Assembly (NCBI RefSeq): GCF_000834655.1 | Contig: NZ_JXQQ01000084.1 | Span: forward strand, 1 to 64,000 | DNA: 64,000 bases | Source: Variovorax paradoxus | GTDB taxonomy: Bacteria; Pseudomonadota; Gammaproteobacteria; Burkholderiales; Burkholderiaceae_C | Reading direction: 5' to 3' | Shown here: piece by piece, positions 56,341-64,000 of the stretch | How positions within the stretch are numbered: the first letter of the stretch is position 1 | Layout of the letters: each line of letters begins with the position of its first letter | Notes under the pieces: generated by a model | Databases searched by the model: none | Told to the model about the DNA's origin: nothing | What the model saw: the letters and a program-made list of their open reading frames with translations, nothing else | Position numbers and translations under genes: made by a program

Positions 56341-56837
56341 GCGCAGTCTCCGTATTGCGCCACCAGCGCATCGAACGAGCGCGGCGTCATGCGCGCATGC
56401 GGTTCTTCGTTGATCGTCATGGCGGGCGACGAGGCGCACAGGCCCAGGCAGAAGGCCGGCTCCAGCGTGAAGTTGCCGTCCTTCGAATGGCCGTGTGCGC
56501 TGCAGCCCAGGCGCAGCTCCGCGTGGGCCAGCAGCGCATCGGCGCCCATCGACTGGCAGGCCTCGGCCCGGCAGATCTGGATCACGTGGCGCGCCGCGGG
56601 TGCGGAGCGAAAGTGGTGGTAATAGGTGATGACGCCATGCACTTCGGCGCGCGAGAGGTTCACGCCCTCGGCGATCGTCGTCACGGTGTGCGGCGGGATG
56701 TAGCCCAGCGCGTCCTGCACGTCGTGAAGGATCGGGAGCAGCGCCCCCGGCTCCTCGGCGCGCTCCTGCAGCACCTGGCGCACCGCGGCCAGTTCATCGG
56801 ATTCGCTCATCGTGGCGTGTCGGCCCACTTCGTTCAT
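56337..56837 (-). CDS. fdsG: NAD-linked formate dehydrogenase, gamma ([2Fe-2S]) subunit
   Basis: A 166-residue NuoE-like protein with the thioredoxin-type [2Fe-2S] cysteines CRAEAC and CLGLC (spacing typical of FdsG). First gene of the operon. The ATG at 56837 is chosen because AAGGAGCGCCGC lies directly before it; the internal ATG at 56810 is an alternative. The 165-bp region upstream holds the operon promoter. Confidence 0.95.
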   Translation of the reverse strand: MNEVGRHATMSESDELAAVRQVLQERAEEPGALLPILHDVQDALGYIPPHTVTTIAEGVNLSRAEVHGVITYYHHFRSAPAARHVIQICRAEACQSMGADALLAHAELRLGCSAHGHSKDGNFTLEPAFCLGLCASSPAMTINEEPHARMTPRSFDALVAQYGDCA

Positions 56838-56997
56838 GCGGCGCTCCTTACCGGGTTGTCATTCATCGTGGGTTTTGCTCTCCCGGCTTTTTTCATCCTA
56901 CGACCGAAATACGCTCGCAGACACTGCCGATTGCCCTAGGAAAACTGTGCGGTTTCCCGCTCTGGAGGCACTGTCGGGGAATACGAAGGCAAAGACC

Positions 56998-57011
56998 TTG
57001 ACTCAGGTCAA
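56998..57011. promoter_or_regulatory. FNR/FixK-like box near the fds operon and LysR gene
   Basis: TTGACTCAGGTCAA (TTGAC-N4-GTCAA) covers the LysR stop codon and lies about 165 bp upstream of fdsG. Two other sites of the same form occur at 59713 and 60124. Confidence 0.45.
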
Positions 57012-57878
57012 TTTCCCGGAAACAAGGGGCCGCGCGCCGCCGGCCGAGACCTCGCGCAAGCCCGCGAGCGCCGGATCGACGATGGCGGGGTCGGCACCCA
57101 CCGCGTAGACCGCGTACGCGGGGTAGAGGAACTCCGGCGTGTTGGGCACGCGCCGCAGGTGCCCCGACTCGAGGTGCCCGCGCACCACGTCGAGCCGGAA
57201 GTAGCCGGTGCCGCCGGCAGCGAGCAGGTACTCGCGCCCGAGCGGGCCGAGACCGGCCTTCACCGCCGCGTTGGAAAGCTCGGGAAACGCGAGCCCGTGC
57301 TGCGCCGCGAACTCGGGGCCCCAGTCGACATACACGTAGTCCGCCGGCCGCGGCACGCGGGGGCGCCTGGCGGTGGTGACCATCACGAGCTTTTCCTCGA
57401 TCAGCAATTCCACGCGCAAGCCCGGCCGCTGCTGCGGCGCATACACGATGGCCACATCGAGCACGCCGCCCGCCACCTTGTCGAGCAGGTCGTGCGGAAA
57501 GCCGACCTCGGTGCGGATCGCCAACTGCGGCACGGCCTGCCGAAGCCACAGCAGCCAGCGCAGCAGCAGCGGGTCCCAGAGGCTGATCTCGCAACCGGCC
57601 GCGAGCACCGCCTGGCTGCCGTCGGGCACCGCCACCTGGTGGCGCGCCCGCTCCCATACCTGCACCAGCGTGGTCGCATGCGGAAGAAATTGTTCGCCCG
57701 CGCGCGTGAGGGCTGCCCCGGACTTGTTGCGCACGAAGAGCTTGCGGCGCAGCAACTCTTCGAGCGTTCGCACGCGTGCGCTCACCGAGGTCTGCGTCAC
57801 ATGCAGGCGTTCCGCGGCGCGCTGGAAGCTGCGTGTCTCGACGATCGCGAGGAAGGTCCGGGCCAGGTTGATGTCCAT
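57003..57878 (-). CDS. LysR-family regulator, probable FdsR
   Basis: A 291-residue LysR protein: MDINLARTFLAIVETRSFQRAAERL opens the winged helix and FLPHATTLVQVWERARH the linker. It is the gene next upstream of fdsG on the same strand, the position of the formate-responsive regulator FdsR of Cupriavidus necator as I recall it. Identification as FdsR rests on position. The ATG at 57878 is preferred over 57923 because LysR proteins start at this point. Confidence 0.75.
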   Translation of the reverse strand: MDINLARTFLAIVETRSFQRAAERLHVTQTSVSARVRTLEELLRRKLFVRNKSGAALTRAGEQFLPHATTLVQVWERARHQVAVPDGSQAVLAAGCEISLWDPLLLRWLLWLRQAVPQLAIRTEVGFPHDLLDKVAGGVLDVAIVYAPQQRPGLRVELLIEEKLVMVTTARRPRVPRPADYVYVDWGPEFAAQHGLAFPELSNAAVKAGLGPLGREYLLAAGGTGYFRLDVVRGHLESGHLRRVPNTPEFLYPAYAVYAVGADPAIVDPALAGLREVSAGGARPLVSGKLT

Positions 57879-58004
57879 CGAGGCGCCCTCTTTGAATGCA
57901 TTATTTTTGCATTCAACCGGCAATTAATCTCGTTTTACTTATGCGGTGGCCGGACAGAAGATGAAGGCTCTTTTCAAAACCCCAACGCAACCCGGGAGCC
58001 ATTC

Positions 58005-58241
58005 ATGCCCACACTCGGTCACTCCATTCAGGCGAAGGGCGCCGAGCGCTTCGCCGATGCGCTCAGGGGCCTCGCCGACGAGGCCTTCATGCTCGCGGAG
58101 GCCTTGCTCAGCCCCCGAAAGCTCATCGAGGACGTGGAGCAGATGCACGCCTTGCAGGTCGCGGCGGACACCATCGAAGCCACCGACCCGTGGCGGGCCG
58201 ATGTGCTGCGCTCGCGCGCATCGCGCATCGGCCTTCGCTGA
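58005..58241 (+). CDS. Small hypothetical protein
   Basis: A 78-residue helical protein without membrane segments (AKGAERFADALRGLADEAFM, LEDVEQMHALQVAADT-like amphipathic helices). The start is the ATG at 58005 with a weak CGGGAG ribosome site. It is convergent with the OxlT-like gene and divergent from the LysR gene. Family unknown to me; the helix charges suggest a small regulator or adaptor, but that is guesswork. Confidence 0.55.
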   Translation: MPTLGHSIQAKGAERFADALRGLADEAFMLAEALLSPRKLIEDVEQMHALQVAADTIEATDPWRADVLRSRASRIGLR

Positions 58242-58253
58242 AGCGCGATGGAA

Positions 58254-59582
58254 CTACGAGGCCAGGCGGCTTTTCTCGATGTGCTTGCGGCGCATCGGGC
58301 GCAACACGAACCAGGCCATCAGCGCGGCCGCGGCATTGACCGCGCTCGCGACGATGAATACCGCATGCCAGCTGCCGGTGGATGCGGCGAGCACGCTGGA
58401 GAGCGGCACCAGCAGCGACGCCGTGCCCTTTGCGGTGTAGAGCATGCCGGCGTTCGATGCGGCGTACTTGGAGCCGAAGGTGTCGGCGCAGGTCGACGGG
58501 AACAGGCTGTAGATCTCGCCCCATGCGAAGAACACCATGCCGGTCAGCAGCACGAAGAGGATGGGGTTCTGGCCGTAGTGGTACAGCGCCAGGATGCCGA
58601 CCGCTTCGAGCGCGAAGGCGATGAACATCGTCTGCTCGCGGCCGATCTTGTCGGAGACCCAGCCGAAGAAGGGTCGCGTGAGGCCGTTGAGCACGCGGTC
58701 GATGGCCAGCGCGAAGGTCAGCGCGGGCAGCACAAGGCCCATGATGTTCACAGGCACGTCCATGATCTTGAAGTCCTGCGCAATGGGCGCGAGCTGCGCG
58801 GTGGCCATGAGGCCGCCGGCCGCCACCATCACGAACATCGCGTACATCACCCAGAAGATCGGCGAGCGCAGTACTTCGGACGGCGCGTAGTCGCGCTGCG
58901 ACTGCTGCACGTTGCGGCTGTTCGACGCCTTCGCATGATCGGGTGCACGCGTCAGCAGCCAGGCCAGGGCAAAGACGATGACGCCCTGGCCGATCCCAAA
59001 ATAGAGAAACGCAGACTCGTAGCCGCTGGTCTTGATCATCACGGAGATCGGGATGATCGTGAGCGCCGAGCCGGCACCGAAGCCCGCGGCGGTCATGCCC
59101 GCTGCGAGCCCGCGGCGATCGGGGAACCACTTGAGCGCATTGCCCACGCAGGTGCCGTACACCGCACCCGCGCCGATTCCGCCGACGGCCGCTGCGAAGT
59201 AGAGCATCGGCAGCGATGCGGCGAACGAATTCATCACCCAGCCGAGGCCGCAGAGCACGCCGCCCACGAGCACCACGGGGCGCGGGCCGAAGCGATCGAC
59301 CAGGTAGCCCTCGATGGGCACGAGCCAGGTTTCGGTGAGCACGAAGATGGTGAAGGCCACCTGGATCGCGGCGCGGCTCCAGCCGTGCTTTTCAGCGATG
59401 GGGTTGACGAAGAGCGTCCAGCCGTACTGCAGGTTCGCGATCATCGCCATGCAGACGATGCCGATCAGCAACTGTCCCCATCGGTAGGCCTCGGATCGTT
59501 TGGCGGTGACGCCGTGGGTGGAATCCGATGGTGGATACATCGCGGGGTTGGAACCCGCAATCGTGGTGGTTGGCCGAGTCAT
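58254..59582 (-). CDS. OxlT-like oxalate/formate antiporter (MFS)
   Basis: A 442-residue protein of the major facilitator superfamily with 12 membrane helices. The opening helix with QYGWTLFVNPIAEKHGWSRA and the repeated GFGAGSALTIIP resemble the oxalate/formate antiporter family (2.A.1.11). It would move oxalate in and formate out, feeding the Fds formate dehydrogenase encoded nearby. Oxalyl-CoA decarboxylase and formyl-CoA transferase are not in the window. The start is the ATG at 59582. Confidence 0.82.
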   Translation of the reverse strand: MTRPTTTIAGSNPAMYPPSDSTHGVTAKRSEAYRWGQLLIGIVCMAMIANLQYGWTLFVNPIAEKHGWSRAAIQVAFTIFVLTETWLVPIEGYLVDRFGPRPVVLVGGVLCGLGWVMNSFAASLPMLYFAAAVGGIGAGAVYGTCVGNALKWFPDRRGLAAGMTAAGFGAGSALTIIPISVMIKTSGYESAFLYFGIGQGVIVFALAWLLTRAPDHAKASNSRNVQQSQRDYAPSEVLRSPIFWVMYAMFVMVAAGGLMATAQLAPIAQDFKIMDVPVNIMGLVLPALTFALAIDRVLNGLTRPFFGWVSDKIGREQTMFIAFALEAVGILALYHYGQNPILFVLLTGMVFFAWGEIYSLFPSTCADTFGSKYAASNAGMLYTAKGTASLLVPLSSVLAASTGSWHAVFIVASAVNAAAALMAWFVLRPMRRKHIEKSRLAS

Positions 59583-59712
59583 GGAGTTGTCCTTAATGTT
59601 TTGATGAGTCCGACGGTCTCGGGAAAGACGACGCAATCAGAGTGAAAAAAAGAGAAATGAATCACTTGTTTTTGCGCGTGGATGACTGTCGGACTGCACG
59701 ACTCAAAAACTC

Positions 59713-59726
59713 TTGACCGCAGTCAA
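59713..59726. promoter_or_regulatory. FNR/FixK-like box upstream of the OxlT-like gene
   Basis: TTGACCGCAGTCAA lies 131 bp upstream of the transporter start codon. It has the TTGAC-N4-GTCAA form with both half-sites perfect. Confidence 0.5.
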
Positions 59727-59842
59727 GTTCACACGAATCGCGAGTTGTTGAGACCCCCGTGATATCCCTAGCACTCGACCATCTGCGTGCGCTTGTGTTG
59801 CTCGTTTTTTCGCTGCTGTTCAGGGCTGCACTCGCGCCGACG

Positions 59843-59910
59843 GTGGGCCCTGTTTCGCGAATGTCCTCCGGCCTGCGGCTTCCCCCTTGATTTCGCGAAA
59901 CAGGGCCCAC
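59843..59910. repeat. 19-bp perfect inverted repeat (large stem-loop)
   Basis: GTGGGCCCTGTTTCGCGAA (59843-59861) and its exact complement (59892-59910) flank a 30-base loop. The loop and part of the stem recur, imperfect and inverted, at 59998-60042 (both carry CCTTGATTTCGC). It looks like a repetitive intergenic element rather than a terminator. Confidence 0.75.
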
Positions 59911-60123
59911 CATCAGCGCGAGCGCTTTCAGGGCAGTCGGTTGATCGGCCGTTCGCACAGAGCGCGTCCCAGTGCGCAGGGCATCGGGTGCTCCCCGCAG
60001 CGAAATCAAGGAGGAGGGGCGAAGCCCCGGGGGACATTCGCGGAGGGGAGTACCCGGTGGCCTGTGCACCCGTCCTGAACATAGGACTCGATACAGGCCT
60101 GCTCCCATCCATCGAGAGAAAAA

Positions 60124-60137
60124 TTGACCTAGGTCAA
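60124..60137. promoter_or_regulatory. FNR/FixK-like box upstream of the 58-residue gene
   Basis: TTGACCTAGGTCAA, a perfect 14-bp palindrome, is centred about 103 bp upstream of the GTG at 60234. It is the most regular of the three sites. Confidence 0.55.
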
Positions 60138-60233
60138 GAAACGCGAAATCAGCGTTTGCGTGCGTCTAGGGTAAACCCTAAAATTGCGGGTAATCCCTTC
60201 AGTCTTTTTGATTCAACCTTCAGGAGCATTTCC

Positions 60234-60410
60234 GTGAACAACACCACCCTCGATTCCCGCGCGATCCGCAATGCATCGCCCGCTGCCGCCACCAACGAAG
60301 ATGCGCTGCGCGACCTGGTCGCCGCGATGCCCATCGTGATCATGTTCAAGGCCGCCCGCGCCGCACTCGTGCAACACCGCAAGAGCATCCGCAGCGCACT
60401 GACCCAGTGA
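60234..60410 (+). CDS. 58-residue small protein
   Basis: Starts at GTG 60234 with a strong AGGAG site (60222-60226): VNNTTLDSRAIRNASPAAAT, then DALRDLVAAMPIVIMFKAAR and a basic end HRKSIRSALTQ. The middle is amphipathic or weakly membrane-seeking. The strong ribosome site, upstream palindrome and downstream terminator argue that it is expressed. Function unknown. Confidence 0.65.
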   Translation: MNNTTLDSRAIRNASPAAATNEDALRDLVAAMPIVIMFKAARAALVQHRKSIRSALTQ

Positions 60411-60430
60411 TCGTGCCCCGCCCCAAAGAC

Positions 60431-60461
60431 AAAGAGCGCTTCATGCGCTCTTTTGTTTTTT
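60431..60461. terminator. Intrinsic terminator between the small gene and the CbbR-like gene
   Basis: AAAGAGCG and CGCTCTTT pair around CTTCATG, followed by a T-rich tract (TTTTGTTTTTTC). Placed between two convergent genes, it can stop both transcripts. Confidence 0.92.
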
Positions 60462-61408
60462 CAGGGCGCCAGCGGCTGTAGCTGCAGCGACTTGAACGGC
60501 ACGATCTGCGAGATCAGCGATGCGCCGTCGCTCAGCAGGAAGTCCTTGAAGGCCTGCGCCACCGGCGGCAGGCGCTTGGTGCGGCGATGCACCACGTACC
60601 AGTTGAGCATCAGCGGAAAACCCTCCACGTCGAGCACGCAGAGGCTGCCCGACTTCAGCTCCTGGCTGATGGTGTGCGCAGAGACGAAGCTCACGCCCAT
60701 GCCCGCGATCACCGCCTGCTTGATCGTCTCGGTGCTGCGGATCTCCATCGCGATGTTGATGTTCTCCAGTTCGCGGCCGAAGCCGTCTTCCATCGAATGC
60801 CAGGTGTCCGATGCCCTCTCGCGCACGACGAAGGGCTCGCGCATCAGGCGCTTCAGGGGAATGCCCGGCACGCCCACCAGCGGATGCGTCGGCGGCGCGA
60901 CGATCACGTAGGGATGCGGCGCAAAGGCCTGGTTCGATGTGTCCAGGTCGATGGGCGGCCGCACCATGATCGCGAGGTCGGTGAGGTTCTCCGCGATGTG
61001 GGTCAAAAGGCCTTCGCGGTTGTGCACGGTGAAGTTCAGCGTCACGCCGCGGTGGCGGCTCGCGAACTCCACGAGGAGGCGCGGAAAGAAGTAGTCGCCC
61101 GCGCTGATGACCCCCACGTTGAGCTTGCCGCCCGAGACGCCCTTGAACTGCATCATCGCGTTCTCGGCGGCCTCGAACTGCTGGATGATCGCGCGGCTGA
61201 TCTGCAGCAACTCGGCGCCCGCGGGCGTGAGAAAGATCTTCTTGCCGAACTGCTCGAACAGCACGTTGCCCGCATGCTCCTCGAGCTTGGCGACCTGCGT
61301 GGAGACCGCAGGTTGCGTGAGATGAAGCTCTTCTGCCGCACGCGAAAAACTCAAGAGCCGCGCAACGGCCTCGAAGACCTTCAACTGGCGCAGGGTCGCG
61401 TGCTTCAT
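60461..61408 (-). CDS. CbbR-like LysR regulator
   Basis: A 315-residue LysR protein of the CbbR branch: MKHATLRQLKVFEAVARLLSFSRAAEELHLTQPAVS is the characteristic N-terminus (given by position: residues 1-36). Members control Calvin-cycle or other genes via metabolite sensing. No cbb genes are in the window; formate dehydrogenase genes nearby make autotrophic-type control thinkable but unproven. The ATG at 61408 is chosen over 61471. Confidence 0.85.
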   Translation of the reverse strand: MKHATLRQLKVFEAVARLLSFSRAAEELHLTQPAVSTQVAKLEEHAGNVLFEQFGKKIFLTPAGAELLQISRAIIQQFEAAENAMMQFKGVSGGKLNVGVISAGDYFFPRLLVEFASRHRGVTLNFTVHNREGLLTHIAENLTDLAIMVRPPIDLDTSNQAFAPHPYVIVAPPTHPLVGVPGIPLKRLMREPFVVRERASDTWHSMEDGFGRELENINIAMEIRSTETIKQAVIAGMGVSFVSAHTISQELKSGSLCVLDVEGFPLMLNWYVVHRRTKRLPPVAQAFKDFLLSDGASLISQIVPFKSLQLQPLAP

Positions 61409-61525
61409 CGGTAGGGGTCCGGAAAACCGTTCGGGTTGAGCTTGTCTAAACCTCGCGCGGCGCTTCGACAAGCTCAGCGTGAACGGTGGGTGGCGTGTCC
61501 AATCTATCTTCCCACGCTCCTGGCA

Positions 61526-62947
61526 TCAGTTCGGTATCCGTGCGACGTGCAACAGGTTCGTCGTGCCCGATAAGCCGAACGGCAACCCGGCCACCACCAC
61601 CACGTCGTCGCCCGCCTTCGCGAAGCCTTCGGCCTGTGCGGTGCGGCAGGCGCAGTCGATCATCTCGGCCACGTCGTGCACGTCATCGACCAGTGCCGCA
61701 TGCACGCCCCAGACCATCGCCATGCGGCGCGCGGCCGCCACGTCGGGCGTGAGGCTCAGGATCGGCACCGCCGGCCGCTCGCGCGCGGCGCGCAGGCTCG
61801 TGAAGCCCGAGGAGGTGTAGGTGACGGTGGCTGCCGGCGCGAGCAGCGCGGCCACCTGGCGCATCGATGCGCACACCGCATCGGCGGTGGTCGACAGCGC
61901 CGCATCGTGCGTGGCGTCGATGCCGGTGCGGTACGACGGGTCGGCCTCCACGCGCGCGACGATGCGGTCCATCATGCCGACCGCTTCGAGCGGGTACTTG
62001 CCCGAAGCCGATTCGGCAGAGAGCATCACCGCATCGACGCCGTCGTAGATGGCGGTGGCCACGTCGGACACTTCGGCGCGCGTCGGCACGGGCGCGGCGA
62101 TCATCGATTCGAGCATCTGCGTGGCCACCACCACCGGCTTTCCGTGCTGGCGGCAGGCGCGCACGATGCGGCGCTGGAGTTCCGGCACCTGCTCGGGGGG
62201 CAGCTCCACGCCGAGGTCGCCGCGCGCGACCATGATGCCGTCGGCCAGCGCGACGATGCCGTCCAGGTGCTCGATGGCCGCGGGCTTCTCCAGCTTGGCC
62301 ATGATCCATGCGCGCTTGCCGATGACCTCGCGCGCCTCGGCGATGTCCTCGGGCCGCTGCACGAACGAGAGCGCCACCCAGTCCACGCCCATCGAGAGCC
62401 CGAAGTCCAGATCGTCGCGGTCCTTCGGCGTGAGCGGCGAGATCGGCAGCAGCACGCTCGGCACGTTCACGCCCTTGCGGTCGGAGATCGGCCCGCCGAC
62501 GATGACTGTGGTCTCCGCGAAATCGGCGCCGTGGCTCTCCACCCGCAGGCGCAGCTTGCCGTCGTCCAGCAAGAGGTCGGTGCCGGCCTGCAGCGCCGCG
62601 AAGATCTCGGGGTGCGGCAGCGGCGCGCGGCGGTAGTCGCCGTTGGTCTTCGTGTCCATGTCGAGGCGAAAACGCCGGCCCGCCTCCAGCTGCGAACGCC
62701 CGCCCTCGAAGGTGCCCAGCCGGAGCTTGGGGCCCTGCAGGTCGAGCAGCACGCCGATGGGCCGGCCGAACTCTTTCTCGAGCCGGCGAATCGCCTCCAG
62801 CCGGCGCGCATGGTCGTGCTGCGAGCCATGGCTGAAGTTCAGCCGGAACACATCCACGCCACGCTCGAACAGCGCGCGAATGGCTTGCTCGTCGGGCGTG
62901 GCCGGGCCGAGCGTGGCGACGATCTTTGCGCTGCGTGTGCGTCTCAT
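61526..62947 (-). CDS. pyk: Pyruvate kinase
   Basis: A 473-residue glycolytic enzyme that converts phosphoenolpyruvate and ADP to pyruvate and ATP. The N-terminal SAKIVATLGPAT, the catalytic lysine-containing IMAKLEKPAAIEHLDGI, the signature MVARGDLGVELP and the effector-binding C-terminal domain (SLRAARERPAVPILSLTP) are all present. Length is standard. Confidence 0.97.
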   Translation of the reverse strand: MRRTRSAKIVATLGPATPDEQAIRALFERGVDVFRLNFSHGSQHDHARRLEAIRRLEKEFGRPIGVLLDLQGPKLRLGTFEGGRSQLEAGRRFRLDMDTKTNGDYRRAPLPHPEIFAALQAGTDLLLDDGKLRLRVESHGADFAETTVIVGGPISDRKGVNVPSVLLPISPLTPKDRDDLDFGLSMGVDWVALSFVQRPEDIAEAREVIGKRAWIMAKLEKPAAIEHLDGIVALADGIMVARGDLGVELPPEQVPELQRRIVRACRQHGKPVVVATQMLESMIAAPVPTRAEVSDVATAIYDGVDAVMLSAESASGKYPLEAVGMMDRIVARVEADPSYRTGIDATHDAALSTTADAVCASMRQVAALLAPAATVTYTSSGFTSLRAARERPAVPILSLTPDVAAARRMAMVWGVHAALVDDVHDVAEMIDCACRTAQAEGFAKAGDDVVVVAGLPFGLSGTTNLLHVARIPN

Positions 62948-62991
62948 GGCATGGCCTTGGTTTTCGGATAGCCGCCCGCGGCGCGGCTGTT

Positions 62992-63110
62992 GCTCCCTCT
63001 CCCCTTGGCGAGAGGGCCGGGATGAGGGCCGGCGGCGATGGCAACGGCGGCGTGCGTGTGAAGGCCTATGCCCTCACCCCTGCCCTCTCCCCAAGGGGAG
63101 AGTGAGAGAG
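62992..63110. repeat. CCCTCTCCC-type palindromic intergenic repeat
   Basis: The gap between the ketopantoate-reductase stop and the pyruvate-kinase start holds two facing stems: CTCCCTCTCCCCTTGGCGAG with AGGG, and CCCTCTCCCCAAGGGGAGAG, separated by a GC-rich spacer with GGGATGAGGGC / CCCTCACCCC. It is a second copy of the element at 3653-3747. Confidence 0.7.
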
Positions 63111-63119
63111 GCACAGCAC

Positions 63120-64000
63120 TCATGCCGCGACCTCGTGAAGCTTCACGCGCCCGCGTTGCTCTTCCATGGTCCGAGCCAAAAGCTTCACCAGCGTGTACAC
63201 GGTATCGATGTGCGGCGTCGAGGTGTCGGTGAGCCGCGCCAGCTCGACCACCGCGCCCACGAGCGCATCGATCTCCGGCGCGCGGCCGGCTTCGACGTCC
63301 TGCAGCATCGAGGTCTTGTGCTTGCCCACCTTCTCGGCGCCGGCGATGCGCTTTTCCAGCGTCACCCGGAACTCGATGCCCAGCTTGTGCGCGACGGCCT
63401 GGGCCTCGCGCATCATCGCTGCGGCCAGGTCGCGAGAGGGCGGGTACTGGCATATGTCGACCAGCGTCGAATGCGAGAGGCTGCTGATCGGGTTGAAGGT
63501 GAGGTTGCCCCATAGCTTGAGCCAGATCTCGGCGCGGATGTTGTCCAGCACCGGCGCCTTGAAGCCCGCGCCGGTGAAGCAGGCCGCGACGCGGTTCACG
63601 CGTTCGCTCGAGGAGCCGTCGAGCTCGCCGACCGGGAAGCGATCGCCTTCGATGTGCTTCACCACGCCCGGTGCGATGAGCTCCGATGCGGGATACACCA
63701 CGCACCCGATCACCCGCTCGGCCGGCACCTTCGCGCTCACCAGCCCCGTCGGGTCGACGCTGCGCACCGGCGTGCCCGCGAGCGCGCCGCCGTGGTCGTG
63801 GAAGTACCAGTACGGAATGCCGTTCTGCATCGTCACGACCATCGTCCCGGGGCCGAAGAGCTTGGGCACGTCGTTCGCCACGGCCTCGACCTGGTGCGCC
63901 TTCATCGCGAGGATGACGATGTCCTGCGGGCCGGCCTCGTCGTAGCTGTCGGTGGCCTTCACGTTGCGCGCCACCTGCTCCTCGCCCTCGGCCGAGACCA
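63120..64000 (-). CDS. Ketopantoate reductase family protein, 5' end beyond window
   Basis: At least 293 residues of a 2-dehydropantoate 2-reductase (PanE/ApbA) family protein. The N-terminal Rossmann GxGxxG motif is off the right edge; visible are the NAD(P)-domain end (DIVILAMKAHQVEAV, VVTMQNGIPYW) and the C-terminal domain with KLWGNLTFNPISSLS and ARTMEEQRGRVKLHEVAA. PanE makes pantoate for coenzyme A, but members of this family also reduce other 2-oxo acids; substrate undetermined. Confidence 0.9.
   Translation of the reverse strand, partial: VSAEGEEQVARNVKATDSYDEAGPQDIVILAMKAHQVEAVANDVPKLFGPGTMVVTMQNGIPYWYFHDHGGALAGTPVRSVDPTGLVSAKVPAERVIGCVVYPASELIAPGVVKHIEGDRFPVGELDGSSSERVNRVAACFTGAGFKAPVLDNIRAEIWLKLWGNLTFNPISSLSHSTLVDICQYPPSRDLAAAMMREAQAVAHKLGIEFRVTLEKRIAGAEKVGKHKTSMLQDVEAGRAPEIDALVGAVVELARLTDTSTPHIDTVYTLVKLLARTMEEQRGRVKLHEVAA

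Larger units (their letters stand above)
59583..60233. other. 650-bp gap with FNR-like boxes and a nested inverted repeat
   Basis: No gene was found in this region. It holds the promoter area of the transporter (with an FNR-like box at 59713), a perfect 19-bp inverted repeat at 59843-59861/59892-59910, an imperfect inverted copy of its central part at 59998-60042, and an FNR-like box at 60124 before a 58-residue gene. Long readings through it in several frames are non-coding in appearance. Confidence 0.6.

Noticed and set aside
50941..56622. A 1893-residue plus-strand frame covering the formate dehydrogenase genes
   Set aside because: It is antisense to five well-identified genes and is rich in His/Arg/Ala with no recognisable domain; it is a GC-codon shadow.
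59662..60112. Overlapping frames of 114-207 residues in the gap before the 58-residue gene
   Set aside because: They run through the inverted repeats in several frames on both strands with no ribosome site; such frames are common artefacts of repetitive intergenic elements.

Overview
The window is about 64 kb of GC-rich, tightly packed chromosomal DNA from a betaproteobacterium. The gene content points to Comamonadaceae, most likely Variovorax or a close relative: fdsGBA-fdhD-fdsD formate dehydrogenase, pcaQ-pcaHG, a two-subunit hydroquinone dioxygenase, TamAB, and recurring intergenic palindromes. The genus is an inference from gene content and style, not from a marker gene. No rRNA, tRNA, CRISPR array, transposase or phage gene was seen.

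Layout. (1) 110-6396, minus strand: a hydroquinone ring-cleavage operon. It has a LysR regulator, small and large subunits of Fe(II) hydroquinone 1,2-dioxygenase, a 4-hydroxymuconic-semialdehyde-type dehydrogenase, and a branched-chain-type ABC uptake system that continues off the left edge. (2) 6597-9196, plus: a TPR protein and an L,D-transpeptidase joined by a one-base TAGTG overlap. Both end in the same kind of NTF2-like domain. (3) 9621-23417, plus: a near-complete Tad/Flp pilus locus (flp, tadV, rcpC, rcpA, tadZ, tadA, tadB, tadC, tadD, a DUF3613 protein, tadE, tadF, tadG), closed by a sigma-54 enhancer-binding protein. (4) 23557-36915, minus: a type I secretion locus (TolC, HlyD and ABC exporter), a small membrane protein translationally coupled to an unusual 1027-residue fusion of an alpha/alpha-toroid-like domain with a complete but catalytically altered MurF-like ligase, an OmpA lipoprotein, and a 1439-residue repeat protein with a poly(Ala-Asp) tract. 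(5) 37215-46042: DUF1841, pcaQ/pcaHG, a diheme cytochrome c, a MoxR-VWA module, and tamA. (6) 46054-50562: tamB and a small membrane protein. (7) 50585-60410: formate dehydrogenase, its probable LysR regulator, an OxlT-like transporter and two small proteins. (8) 60461-64000: a CbbR-like LysR regulator, pyruvate kinase and a truncated ketopantoate reductase.

The most interesting reading is that regions 3 and 4 form one surface-adhesion regulon. Upstream of flp and of the giant repeat protein there is the same arrangement: a candidate -24/-12 (sigma-54) promoter, and 110-200 bp further upstream a cluster of GTTAC/GTAAC palindromes placed like enhancer sites. A sigma-54 activator sits between the two loci. 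A related site precedes the type I exporter gene. A second shared motif, TTGAC-N4-GTCAA (FNR/FixK-like), occurs near the formate dehydrogenase operon, the oxalate/formate-type transporter and a 58-residue orphan gene. The Mur-ligase fusion and its partner are the best candidates for undescribed biology: the P-loop lysine and the carbamoylated-lysine position are both replaced, yet the rest of the MurF fold is preserved.
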